Below are positions 8,165 through 17,082 of a stretch of DNA of 34,446 nucleotides, piece after piece. This DNA is from Pontiellaceae bacterium B12219 (lineage in GTDB: Bacteria > Verrucomicrobiota > Kiritimatiellia > Kiritimatiellales > Pontiellaceae): positions 1 through 34,446 of the forward strand of contig JARNMJ010000049.1 in assembly GCA_029432795.1 (NCBI GenBank). Direction: 5' to 3'. Positions within the stretch are counted from its first letter, which is position 1; each line of letters starts with the position of its first letter. The notes beneath the pieces were generated by a model. That model saw nothing but the letters and a program-made list of their open reading frames with translations. It did no database searches and was not told the DNA's origin. Both the position numbers and the translations under genes were made by a program.

Positions 8165-10378
8165 TTATCGGGCCAGCGTGCTTCCCGCCGTCGAAAGATC
8201 GATCGGTTGAATCCCGAGTTTGATGGCGGGCGAACCCGGCTTGAAACGGAAGATTTTCTGCTTCATGGCCGCTTCGTCAAACATCGGGTCGGCGTAACGG
8301 ATGCCGACCGTTGCTCCGTTGCGTTTGTCCGTGGGAACCAGGTCGTCGCCCACGTCGAATTCAGGAATCGGCGTTACGTCATAAACCAAGGAGTTCAAAA
8401 GATACTTCAAGGCGGCATACGCATTCTTCTCGGCCACGATTTCCTTTGGATTGCTCTTTCCCAGCTTGGAATCCGGCTCGTAGTGAATCGTTCCATCCGG
8501 CTTCGTATTGTAGAATACCAGATGTGTCAGCCCGTATCCCGCGTAGGGTATAAAGTTCAAGCGATTGAGATCGATTCCAAAATTATTATCCACTTCACAG
8601 GGACCTTTCATCATGAACATGTTATCCCCATTTCGGCAAACGTTGTTTTTGATGATCGTAAAGGCTGAAACATCATCCAGACGAATAAACCCGCGCGAGC
8701 CTCCCAGATCATAGATATAATTATATTCGCAAACATTGTCCTTTCCCATTCCTGAAAAATAAATGCCGTTCCCATCATGTAACTCCAGCATCACGCGATA
8801 GATCTCGTTATAGGCAATGAGGTTTTCCCGGGCGTGAAAGAAGGGTTCGATAATGCTCAGATCCTTTTGCATATCCCGCTCCGAGAGGTCTTTGATTCGG
8901 GGAAGAACCTCCGCTGCACGGATAGTCCCGATCCATTCGCGCCGGTTTTTCAACGGCTTCGTCCGTGTAAGAAATGCGGGGCGACAGCCGCTGATCACAA
9001 TCCCATTATAGGCCAGATCATGAATCGTATTGTGCGTGATTTCATTGTGCCCGCTCTGGGCAATGAAGATGCCGGGTGCGTGCTTATAAATTGCACCGAT
9101 GTGATGCAGGTAGTTGTTGTGAATCACATTAAACTTATTCTCATCCTTGAGCCCCGGCCCATACCCGTTCAGAAGAATCCCGGTTCCGCCGAGATGATGA
9201 AAGAGGTTGTCAACAATCTGAAGGCGCTGGCCGTAGAGATCCGAGCGCACCCCGTCGCCGCTGCTCGCCTCAAACGTGCAACCCTTAACGGAGCAATGCT
9301 CCGCATGGCGGAAGCGCAGGATCGCATTGCCCTTATCATACATATCCCAGTCGTGCTGAAGGCCGATGTCATCGGGTTTCCAGGTATCCCGGAGTCCGTG
9401 CCGGAACGTCAGCCCTTCAAAGTGGATATGCGTTGCGCGCGCTCCGTCTCCCACCCCGTCAACGCGGATGAATTCCTGCAAATAGGGTGCGCGGATATCG
9501 GCCGCTTCGATCGGTGCGGACGGCCAGAGATACACACAGCCGTTGGCGCTGTCGAACACCCACTCGCCTGGTTCATCAAGATACTCGATGGCATTTTCGA
9601 CGTAGTACGGTTTTCTGCCCACAAAACAATAGGTCGGATCAATCGCCACGGTTGCGGTCTTTGCCTGAATATCGATGCTCTCCAGCGGCAGAACGTTCAC
9701 CATCCAGCCATACCGGGGAGAGAGGTACAACTCGATATCGCGAGACTGCTTCCATTCCTTCAGATCCTCGCCCTCAAAATGAAAGACCCGGTTAAAGGAA
9801 ACGGGTTCGTCGTCATAGCCCATAAAACCCATCTTCTTGGGCTGTTCATTATTCGGATCCTTCACCTGATCTTTCGATGACACCAATTCGGGCGAGCGCG
9901 AGCGCGGCAGCAGCGTCAACCCGTCGTACAGCGACGTGATCTGCCACTTGCCTTTCAATCTGTCCGGAATTTCGCAATAAACGACTTTCCCCTTGGCCGC
10001 ATCGGAAATGCCCGGCAGATTTCCTTCCACCTTTTTCCAGTCCGTTAACTTTATCCCACCGGTAAAAACGGGTGTTTCATTAGCGTAGGCCCGATAGGTA
10101 ACCGGGTATTTTTCCGTACCGGAATCCTTCGGATCGAACACCACAGTTTCTCTCAACGGATACTCACCACCACGAATCGTCACCGTGACCGGGGCTTTCA
10201 GCCCATGAGCAATGAGTTTCCGAATACTGGAACGCGCACCATTCAAAGAGGCTAACGGAGCCTCTTTCGTGCCCGGGTTTGTATCTGCTCCATCAGGAGC
10301 AATGTACAAGTCTGCAGCCTGTATAGATGCAGACAGAAACAACAATCCTACTATCAAACTACAATTCATTGCTTTCAT
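8165..10378 (-). CDS. Right-handed beta-helix carbohydrate-active protein (GH141-like)
   Basis: Paralogue of the PDZ-bearing protein at 1935-4316. After the signal peptide (MKAMNCSLIVGLLFLSASIQAA) it has the same N-terminal block: LYIAPDGADTNPGTKEAPLASL, then VTIRGGEYPLRETVVFDPKDSGTEKYPVTYRAY and PVFTGGIKLTDW. A beta-helix follows, with turns such as HCSVKGCTFEASSGDGVRSD, LQIVDNLFHHLGGTGILLNG and HNEITHNTIHDLAYNGIVISG. The C-terminus carries the shared DPMF...FRFKPGSPAIKLGI end but no PDZ. The ATG at 10378 is chosen because AGGAG lies seven bases upstream; the in-frame ATG at 10399 has none and precedes the signal peptide by seven residues. It is embedded between two sulfatase genes. GH141-like fucosidase or related glycosidase is the best guess, with substrate unknown. 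Confidence 0.7.
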   Translation of the reverse strand: MKAMNCSLIVGLLFLSASIQAADLYIAPDGADTNPGTKEAPLASLNGARSSIRKLIAHGLKAPVTVTIRGGEYPLRETVVFDPKDSGTEKYPVTYRAYANETPVFTGGIKLTDWKKVEGNLPGISDAAKGKVVYCEIPDRLKGKWQITSLYDGLTLLPRSRSPELVSSKDQVKDPNNEQPKKMGFMGYDDEPVSFNRVFHFEGEDLKEWKQSRDIELYLSPRYGWMVNVLPLESIDIQAKTATVAIDPTYCFVGRKPYYVENAIEYLDEPGEWVFDSANGCVYLWPSAPIEAADIRAPYLQEFIRVDGVGDGARATHIHFEGLTFRHGLRDTWKPDDIGLQHDWDMYDKGNAILRFRHAEHCSVKGCTFEASSGDGVRSDLYGQRLQIVDNLFHHLGGTGILLNGYGPGLKDENKFNVIHNNYLHHIGAIYKHAPGIFIAQSGHNEITHNTIHDLAYNGIVISGCRPAFLTRTKPLKNRREWIGTIRAAEVLPRIKDLSERDMQKDLSIIEPFFHARENLIAYNEIYRVMLELHDGNGIYFSGMGKDNVCEYNYIYDLGGSRGFIRLDDVSAFTIIKNNVCRNGDNMFMMKGPCEVDNNFGIDLNRLNFIPYAGYGLTHLVFYNTKPDGTIHYEPDSKLGKSNPKEIVAEKNAYAALKYLLNSLVYDVTPIPEFDVGDDLVPTDKRNGATVGIRYADPMFDEAAMKQKIFRFKPGSPAIKLGIQPIDLSTAGSTLAR

Positions 10379-10404
10379 GCATATACTCCTGAATGACAAC
10401 AGCG

Positions 10405-11787
10405 TTACTTGAGGTTTTCGCGCTCAGCCGAAAACACATCCCCTTCAGGCTTAGCCGGCAGGGTTTGCTGCCAGTTTTCCAGCAGTTGGATCAGCTGTTT
10501 CACCGTTTCCGGCTGTTGCTCTTTCAGATCCGTTTTTTCATACGGGTCGTTGGAAATATCGTAGAGTTCGACATAACTGAGGTCTTCGTTGGTCACCAGT
10601 TTCCAGGTCTGATCCACGACCGCATAAGAGGCCCAATGATCGGGTTTGCTGTCCCGCGCCGGCCATTTGGACGGATATTTCCAATAGAGCGGTTTTTGAC
10701 GGGCGGCCGCCGGCTGCCCCTCCAGCACAGCAACCACGCTGATTCCATCCGGCTCATAGCCCTCCGGCATTTCCACGCCGGCTACGTCGCAGAAGGTGGG
10801 CAGCAGGTCGACGGCGGAAATGAGCGAAACTTCATCCACTTTTCCAGCCGGTACTTTTCCGGGCCAACGGACAATGAACGGCACGCCGATTCCGCCTTCG
10901 AAGAGAGAAGCTTTATATCCTTTTCGTCCACCCGTTATTCCTTTGGAGGCGCCTCGGCCAAAACCGGCTCCCGTCGCGGGATCGTAAGAAAGCGTAAGTT
11001 CATCACTGGCACCGGCGGGTCCATTATCCGAGCTGAAAACGACCAGCGTGTTTTCGGTCAGCCCAAGACGGTCCAGCGCGTCGAGCAGTTCACCCACCCG
11101 GTCATCGGCGTGCGACAGGATAGCAGCGTAAATCTGGTCGCCCTCATCTTCCAATCCCTGGAAACGCCAGCGGTATTCCGGAAGCACATGATGCGGCGTA
11201 TGCGGTTCATGCATCCAGACATTAATATAAAACGGTTTATCCTCACGTTGGCTTTTCTCCATGAACGCAATGGCGTTCATGGAATCTTCAAACCACGGCA
11301 TCTGTGAACCGGAGCAGTTGAACGCCCCATAGTGGTCGTAGCCATATTCACCCGGTGCGGGCGAGTCGGTAATCATTTCATTGGACAGATGCCACTTTCC
11401 ATAATGCGCGGTAGTATATCCACCCTCTTTCAGCATGCGAGGCAGATACGGCGCATCCAGCGAAAGCCAGTCGGGCATGTTCCGCCGCGCATTACTTTCA
11501 ACCGTGGCAAAGTGGCCGTCGACATTATGCCGCCCGGGAAAATGGCCGGTCATGACGGCGGTGCGGCTCGGCGAGCAGACCGGACTGGCGACCGTGAAAC
11601 GCTGAAAATCCATCCCCTCTTCCGCCAAGCGGTCAATGTTGGGGGTCTTCACATACGGATGTCCATGACAGCTCAGATCGCCCCAGCCCCAGTCATCCGC
11701 AAAGATGAAAAGAATATTGGGCTGCTCCGCGGCCTGCACGGCCGCAGCACATAAGACAGACGCTGCAATTATCATTTTTTTAATCAT
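10405..11787 (-). CDS. S1-family sulfatase, exported
   Basis: Predicted periplasmic or secreted sulfatase. A short signal peptide (MIKKMIIAASVLCAAAVQA) precedes PNILFIFADDWGWGDLSCHGHP (metal-binding Asp pair at 31-32). The canonical activation motif CSPSR (Cys71, Arg75) is followed by TAVMTGHFPGRHNVDGH. HYGKWHLSNEM supplies the conserved active-site Lys/His segment, and VVFSSDNGPAGA the late metal-binding Asp-Asn. Length 460 aa is typical for compact S1 members. GGAG lies seven bases before the ATG. It sits between the GH95 fucosidase gene (15 nt upstream) and a beta-helix gene (26 nt downstream), suggesting sulfate removal coupled to fucose release. The exact sulfate ester is unknown. Confidence 0.92.
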   Translation of the reverse strand: MIKKMIIAASVLCAAAVQAAEQPNILFIFADDWGWGDLSCHGHPYVKTPNIDRLAEEGMDFQRFTVASPVCSPSRTAVMTGHFPGRHNVDGHFATVESNARRNMPDWLSLDAPYLPRMLKEGGYTTAHYGKWHLSNEMITDSPAPGEYGYDHYGAFNCSGSQMPWFEDSMNAIAFMEKSQREDKPFYINVWMHEPHTPHHVLPEYRWRFQGLEDEGDQIYAAILSHADDRVGELLDALDRLGLTENTLVVFSSDNGPAGASDELTLSYDPATGAGFGRGASKGITGGRKGYKASLFEGGIGVPFIVRWPGKVPAGKVDEVSLISAVDLLPTFCDVAGVEMPEGYEPDGISVVAVLEGQPAAARQKPLYWKYPSKWPARDSKPDHWASYAVVDQTWKLVTNEDLSYVELYDISNDPYEKTDLKEQQPETVKQLIQLLENWQQTLPAKPEGDVFSAERENLK

Positions 11788-11802
11788 CGTTTTTCTCCTG
11801 AT

Positions 11803-14247
11803 CTATTTGAGCCGAATGCTCAGTTTCAATTCATCGCCTTTTGCCATCGTTACGGAACGATAACGGTTACCGTATGCTGATTCGGACACCGCCTCGGGAT
11901 TGCTGACGGTCAGCTCGGCCACTTCACCCGGAAATTTAAGATCGAAAGTATTATCGCGCAGGGCGTTCAACGTCATTTCGATTGTCCTGTTCTCCATATC
12001 CCAGCTGGCCGACGTGCGGGCGCCGGTGCGCGTGAGCATGTCGTTGAATTCGCCGGTCGTCCATTCCGTCGGCAAAGCCGGCAGGATGCGCAGCATATCG
12101 GCAGTCGACCCGCACAGCATTTCCATCACGGCCGCCGGAATCCCGAAGTTGGCATCCATCTGAAACGGCGATGTCCGCCCGTACACGTGCGTGGTGGTCA
12201 CACCCATTTTCCGCCAGTCGTTATGATAGGTAAACAGGTTCTGCCCCAGACAGCAGCGCGCCAGAATATCTAATGCATCTTTCGCCCGATCCCCATCCCC
12301 CAGACGGGCATAAACATTGGCCATGTGCGCCAGCGACCAGCCGGTCTGCGACGACAGCCCGATCACCAGCCGTTTTTCGATCGCCACGCGGCAGGCTTCA
12401 TACATTTCCGGATTGGATTCCTCGGTAATTTCCGTGCCGGGGAACAGCGGATAGATGTGCGACTGGTGCCGGTGCTCATAGCAGTCGGTGAAGTCCGGGT
12501 GCATCCATTCCTTAATCGCCCCGTCTTCGTTGATCTGATAGTCCGGCATATCGGCCAGCTGTTTTTTCCACCGCTTCACACCGGCCGGTTCAATTCCGAG
12601 CTGTTCACACGCATCAACCAGATTGCTGAAATTTTCTTTGGCGACCGCGTAGGAAATGGTCGCATTCATGTGGACCTTGACCCGTTCCTTGATGCTCGTC
12701 GGATAGTTTTCCGGAGACGATCCGGGGAAAAACATGTTTTTCCCATCGGGACCTTTCACGATGTAATCCTCATAAAAAAGGGCCACTTCTGTCATGAAGG
12801 GGATGGCGCGGTTTTTGAGAAACGCTTCATCGCCGGTAAAGAGATAATAGTCGTAGTAGTACGAAGCCAGCCAGCCGGCGGCATCTGTCCAATGAATCAC
12901 GTGGGGCGCGGTATGCCGCAGCACCCCGTTTTCCGGCGACATAAACGGCGGGATGAAAATTCCGCGGCATCCGAACAGCTGTTTTGCGTTGTAGCGGAAT
13001 GAATCCAGATTGCTGTCGAAATAGTCAAAGAAGTTCATCATGGAAGCTTCCAGATCACCGGGCAGTGCCTGCCAATAGTTCATCTGAAGGTTTTCGTTAT
13101 TGCCGAGGAAGCCGGCCCACGGCGGAATATAGTCACCATTCCAAATCCCCTGCAGATTGGCCGGATAGCCGCCGGGACGGGTACTGGAAATGAGCAGATA
13201 GCGCCCGTAATCGGCCAACCGCTGAACCAGCTCCGGTGATGCCGGATTCTGGTAGGCATCCAGCAACAGGTATTCATTGGGCGTATCCTGCGGGCCGTCC
13301 GGGTTGATATTGATCCGCACCGTGTTGAATTTTTTCCGGTGCAGCGGAGCATGGCGATTAAACAGCGCGGCATAATCTCCCTCCAGCGCCGCCAATTCTT
13401 TTTTCAGGCGCGGAACGGCAGTGGACGCCTCTTCGTTCGCAAAAAATCCAACGATGAGCAGCACATCATCCGCACCGGAATAACTGATTTCCCGACGACC
13501 GGTATCCACTTCACCGCCGGAGCAGATGACCCGCAAAACGCCGCCGAACTCCCCGCCATCGGTACCATCCGCATGGAACTCTACAATGCCACCCTCTGCA
13601 AGGGTCTTATAGGTAAAGGGCGAATCAATAGACTCGCCGTTCCTATCGATGGCATCTTTCAGGTCGTGAATATCCAGCGTAACACGGCCGCTGACGGCCC
13701 CGGCCTTGTCCGCCGTGATGGACATCACAGAAACATCATCCGGAATGGAAACAAACAGCTTTCTGGAAAAGCCGATATCCCCGTCGCGCCATTTGACCTC
13801 CACTTCACCGGTTTCAAAATCAAGCGTCCGGGCATACCCTTCAAACATCTGCTCGGTCTGCGTGGTAACCAGCAGATCGAAGGCCGGGTGGTAGCGCGCA
13901 TTGGTTCCCTTGAATCCCGCTTCTTTCATTTTTTTCGAATAGTGCGCGTTGGCTTCGACATAATTTCCTTCCAGCATCAGCTGGCGCACCACATCAAGGT
14001 CGGCCGACATATCCGGAAGTTCTGCAATCCGTCCGCCATACCAGAGTTCGTTATGGTTGAACAGTACCCGCTCTTCATTCACGGCCCCATAAACCAGCGC
14101 ACCGATCTTTCCGTTTCCCGACGGCAACGCCTCGCGCCACTGCTCGGAGGGTTTAACCATCGTCATTCCCCGACGATAAACAGGCTCCTCGCCCGGGGAC
14201 ACCAACGCACTTCCGAGCACGCCAAGTATTATCCATCGCTTCAACAT
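11803..14247 (-). CDS. GH95-family alpha-L-fucosidase (or alpha-L-galactosidase)
   Basis: Predicted inverting exo-enzyme releasing fucose, typically alpha-1,2-linked; some GH95 members take L-galactose. The 814-aa length and domain order fit GH95: an N-terminal beta domain opening with EQWREALPSGNGKIGALVYG and FNHNELWYGG, then an alpha/alpha barrel. Visible signatures are NLQGIWN (364-370), NENLQMNYW (384-392, the paired catalytic-site Asn residues), SPENYP with Glu513 at the general-acid position, GWSLAH (636-641) and MDANFGIPAA with Asp698. The pattern and spacing match the known fucosidase catalytic set (two Asn, Glu, Asp), so activity is likely retained. A signal peptide (MLKRWIILGVLGSALVSPGE) is short but plausible. 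AAGGAG lies nine bases before the ATG. The next upstream gene, the GH28-sulfatase fusion, ends 41 nt away. Confidence 0.92.
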   Translation of the reverse strand: MLKRWIILGVLGSALVSPGEEPVYRRGMTMVKPSEQWREALPSGNGKIGALVYGAVNEERVLFNHNELWYGGRIAELPDMSADLDVVRQLMLEGNYVEANAHYSKKMKEAGFKGTNARYHPAFDLLVTTQTEQMFEGYARTLDFETGEVEVKWRDGDIGFSRKLFVSIPDDVSVMSITADKAGAVSGRVTLDIHDLKDAIDRNGESIDSPFTYKTLAEGGIVEFHADGTDGGEFGGVLRVICSGGEVDTGRREISYSGADDVLLIVGFFANEEASTAVPRLKKELAALEGDYAALFNRHAPLHRKKFNTVRININPDGPQDTPNEYLLLDAYQNPASPELVQRLADYGRYLLISSTRPGGYPANLQGIWNGDYIPPWAGFLGNNENLQMNYWQALPGDLEASMMNFFDYFDSNLDSFRYNAKQLFGCRGIFIPPFMSPENGVLRHTAPHVIHWTDAAGWLASYYYDYYLFTGDEAFLKNRAIPFMTEVALFYEDYIVKGPDGKNMFFPGSSPENYPTSIKERVKVHMNATISYAVAKENFSNLVDACEQLGIEPAGVKRWKKQLADMPDYQINEDGAIKEWMHPDFTDCYEHRHQSHIYPLFPGTEITEESNPEMYEACRVAIEKRLVIGLSSQTGWSLAHMANVYARLGDGDRAKDALDILARCCLGQNLFTYHNDWRKMGVTTTHVYGRTSPFQMDANFGIPAAVMEMLCGSTADMLRILPALPTEWTTGEFNDMLTRTGARTSASWDMENRTIEMTLNALRDNTFDLKFPGEVAELTVSNPEAVSESAYGNRYRSVTMAKGDELKLSIRLK

Positions 14248-14288
14248 AAATACATTCTCCTTAAAACACGGTTCATCAATCCATGGAT

Positions 14289-17069
14289 CTAAATGCCCGG
14301 CATATCCTTTGCTGTTTTATCCCGCTTCCACCAATCCGGTCCCTCGTTGAGCACATCCGTATCGTACTCAATGAGTGCCTTTTCCAACCGTTGGAATCGC
14401 TCCGGTTCATGGGCGGAGAGATCCGTGGTTTCCCGCGGATCCTTGATCAGATTGTATAATTCAAATTTCGAGTAATCGGAGGTTCCGACGATTTTCCAGT
14501 CGCCCTCGCGCAGCGCGATCCTGAATTCCTTGCTGGTATTCCGCCAGTAGAGCGGCTTGGCCCGTTGGAAATCCCTGTTTTCAAGGATTGGAAGAATCGA
14601 CGAGGAATCGAAGGTCACATTTTCCGGCAGATCAATACCGGCAATCTCCAGCAAGGTCGGGAAGACATCGGAACCGATAATGGGTTCATTCGCAACCTCG
14701 CCCGGCTGAATCCCGCTCCGTTCAAAACCGGCGGGCCAGGAAATGATGCCCGGAACGCGGATCCCGCCTTCGTGGGTATGCCGCTTTCTGCCCCGCAGGC
14801 CGCCGGTACTGCCCCGATAGCGGTTGCTCCAGAGATTCTCACCCTTGCTCGGCGAACCATATTCGGTATCGCCTTCCGGCCCGTTATCGCTGGTGTACCA
14901 GATCAGCGTTTCCTCATACACACCTTCATCCTTCAGCGCCTGCACTATTTCACCAACGGCCTCGTCGATCTGCGTCACATTGGCGAAATACTGTTTCAGG
15001 TCCGGGTCTTCCACGTCCGGATACCGCGCCAGAAAACGGGGATCGCTGTCGATGGGGCCATGCGGTTCATGAAACCACAGCGTAATAAAGAAGGGTTTAT
15101 TCGGATCGCGATATTCCCGCAGCCACTTCACCAGCTCTTCGGCCACGATCTGAGCGGAATATCCTTCAACCCGTCCGAGCGCGTTTCCATTCAGGAAAAA
15201 ATTTTCAGGATTCTTATGACTCGGCCGCGCCACGTTTCCGGTTGCCAGCCAATAGTCATAGCCATAGTCATCCATCGTCGGCTGCCCCGGATCGGTGCTG
15301 AAGCCGTAGTTTTTAAACCGCTGCGGCCATTCGCCCTCCACCTTGATCCGCTCTTCGGTAAAGCTGCTGAGATGCCATTTGCCGAAATGCGCCGTTTGAT
15401 ATCCCTTTTTCCGCAGGAGCTGAGGCAGCGTGATTTCATCGCTTTGCAGATAGCAGTAATGATCCGCAGGCAGGAACCGGAACACCCCGTTCCGATACGG
15501 GGTCCGGCCGGTGAGAATCGCGGATCGGGAAGGCGAACAAACTGCGGCCGCAGCATAGCAGTGCGTAAACTTGATTCCTTCCGCGGCCAACCGGTCGATG
15601 TGCGGTGTTTCGATCATGACGTGTCCAAAGGATTCAAGATCCCCCCATCCCTGATCATCCGTCAGAATCTGGAGAAAGTTCGTTGCCCGCTTTGCAGTTG
15701 TGTCTTTCTGCACAAACCCCTCGACATCGTCCAGGACAATCATTTCACGCGCATCCGGTTCGCGGGTGGTCAGCCTGACGTTTTTAAACTCAATGTTTTT
15801 TGCATGGCGAATATAGGCGCCCCAAGCCGGCAGTACGCCGAAGAAAAACTGTTCCGGATAACGGGTCTCATCCTCCGCAACCACGTTATCGACTTCTTCC
15901 TCGGTGGCGTATCCGGGAAAACTGATGTTGATGTTTTCCAGCAGCACATCCTTCACATAGTGGCCGGGAATGCCTGAAATCATGATGGGGCCGGCTTTGG
16001 CCTTTTCCCGCTCGGAGTAATCGCCGGATTGATCGCGATCCTGCAGCGTCACCGTTGCCGTGATATCGCTGATGCGGATATTTTTCGCGATGCCTGCCGG
16101 CTTCTTAACGTCATTGCCGAAGGTACTGGCACGATTGCCCAGGCGGATAAAGACGGGACAGCCCACGTTATCCATCACCACCCTGGATATTTCGATATTC
16201 TCCATGCGGCCGCCATCCACCACCGCCAGTTTCATGGCCCCCATGGGACTGTCATAAAAATAGCAGTTGGTCAGTTTGATATCGATGAAGCCGCCGTAAC
16301 CGGAGGAACCGAATTTAAACGGCGCCGTATGGCTGCATACCCGGCAATTCCGGATCAGAATATTGCGGCAGGCATTCTTCGAACTTTTCAGGCAGATCGC
16401 ATCATCGCCGGATTGAATGTCGCAGTTTTCGATCAGCACATTTTCGCAACCATCCAAATCAATTCCGTCATTGTTCACGCCATTTTCCAGAAAGCGGATC
16501 GTCAAACCGGACATATGAATATTTTTGCAGTCGACCAAGTGCAGCCCCCAGAAGGCCGGGCGCTTATACGTTAAACCGGAAAACGTCAGATTTTCACACC
16601 CTTCAAAGCGAAGCAATCGTGGGCGGTTATCCCCGCGTTGTCCGGGGCGGCGTTTTGGAAAGGCTTCCGGGGTGCCCCGTCCGTCAATAACCCCCAACCC
16701 CTCCAGCCGGATATCGGTTGCATCCTCGGCATAAAGCAGGCATTGATCCTGCCCCTCGCGTGCGGGTCGCAGGTTTTCCGTCGGATAGTCTTCCATATTC
16801 AGACTGCCCAGCAGGGTCGCACCAAAATCCAGCGACAGCGTCACATGGCTTTTCAGGTGCAGCGTCCCGGTCTGATAGCTGCCGGCCGGAATCCACACCG
16901 TTCCTCCGCCGGCCTCACTGCAGGCATCGATCGTCGCCTGCAGCGCTTTGGTATCCATCGCCTCGCCGTCGCCCACCGCCCCGAACGCTTTAACATTAAA
17001 AACTTCGGCCTGCGCAACACCGACGAATGCGATCAGCGCCATCAAACCAACTGCTGTTTTTCTGTTCAT
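14289..17069 (-). CDS. GH28-like glycoside hydrolase fused to S1 sulfatase
   Basis: A single 926-aa chain with two enzymes. Residues ~1-452: signal peptide (MNRKTAVGLMALIAFVGVAQA) and a GH28-type beta-helix with NNDGIDLDGC (Asp ~201), SGDDAICLKSS (Asp ~222-223) and SHTAPFKFGSS (His ~247). These correspond to the polygalacturonase-type catalytic positions, although the classic GHG and RIK motifs are altered. Residues ~462-926: a full S1 sulfatase (FLQILTDDQGWGDLESFG, CSPSR with Cys ~511, FGKWHLSSF, YTSDNGPEG) without its own signal peptide. The linker, near 15685-15715, is about ten residues (QKDTTAKRAT). The ATG at 17069 follows AGGG by seven bases; the longer frame from 17180 overlaps the upstream gene and lacks these features. 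The GH28 half is a close paralogue of the lipoprotein at 21718-23151. A sequencing frameshift is unlikely because both halves are collinear and complete. Confidence 0.88.
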   Translation of the reverse strand: MNRKTAVGLMALIAFVGVAQAEVFNVKAFGAVGDGEAMDTKALQATIDACSEAGGGTVWIPAGSYQTGTLHLKSHVTLSLDFGATLLGSLNMEDYPTENLRPAREGQDQCLLYAEDATDIRLEGLGVIDGRGTPEAFPKRRPGQRGDNRPRLLRFEGCENLTFSGLTYKRPAFWGLHLVDCKNIHMSGLTIRFLENGVNNDGIDLDGCENVLIENCDIQSGDDAICLKSSKNACRNILIRNCRVCSHTAPFKFGSSGYGGFIDIKLTNCYFYDSPMGAMKLAVVDGGRMENIEISRVVMDNVGCPVFIRLGNRASTFGNDVKKPAGIAKNIRISDITATVTLQDRDQSGDYSEREKAKAGPIMISGIPGHYVKDVLLENINISFPGYATEEEVDNVVAEDETRYPEQFFFGVLPAWGAYIRHAKNIEFKNVRLTTREPDAREMIVLDDVEGFVQKDTTAKRATNFLQILTDDQGWGDLESFGHVMIETPHIDRLAAEGIKFTHCYAAAAVCSPSRSAILTGRTPYRNGVFRFLPADHYCYLQSDEITLPQLLRKKGYQTAHFGKWHLSSFTEERIKVEGEWPQRFKNYGFSTDPGQPTMDDYGYDYWLATGNVARPSHKNPENFFLNGNALGRVEGYSAQIVAEELVKWLREYRDPNKPFFITLWFHEPHGPIDSDPRFLARYPDVEDPDLKQYFANVTQIDEAVGEIVQALKDEGVYEETLIWYTSDNGPEGDTEYGSPSKGENLWSNRYRGSTGGLRGRKRHTHEGGIRVPGIISWPAGFERSGIQPGEVANEPIIGSDVFPTLLEIAGIDLPENVTFDSSSILPILENRDFQRAKPLYWRNTSKEFRIALREGDWKIVGTSDYSKFELYNLIKDPRETTDLSAHEPERFQRLEKALIEYDTDVLNEGPDWWKRDKTAKDMPGI

Positions 17070-17082
17070 CACATGTCCCTGC

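Noticed and set aside
8834-9880. 348-codon open frame on the plus strand
   Set aside because: Antisense shadow of the beta-helix gene at 8165-10378; the coding signal (signal peptide, start site, motifs) is all on the minus strand.
14565-15977. 470-codon open frame on the plus strand
   Set aside because: Antisense shadow of the GH28-sulfatase fusion; it spans both domains and its junction, with no recognisable motif.
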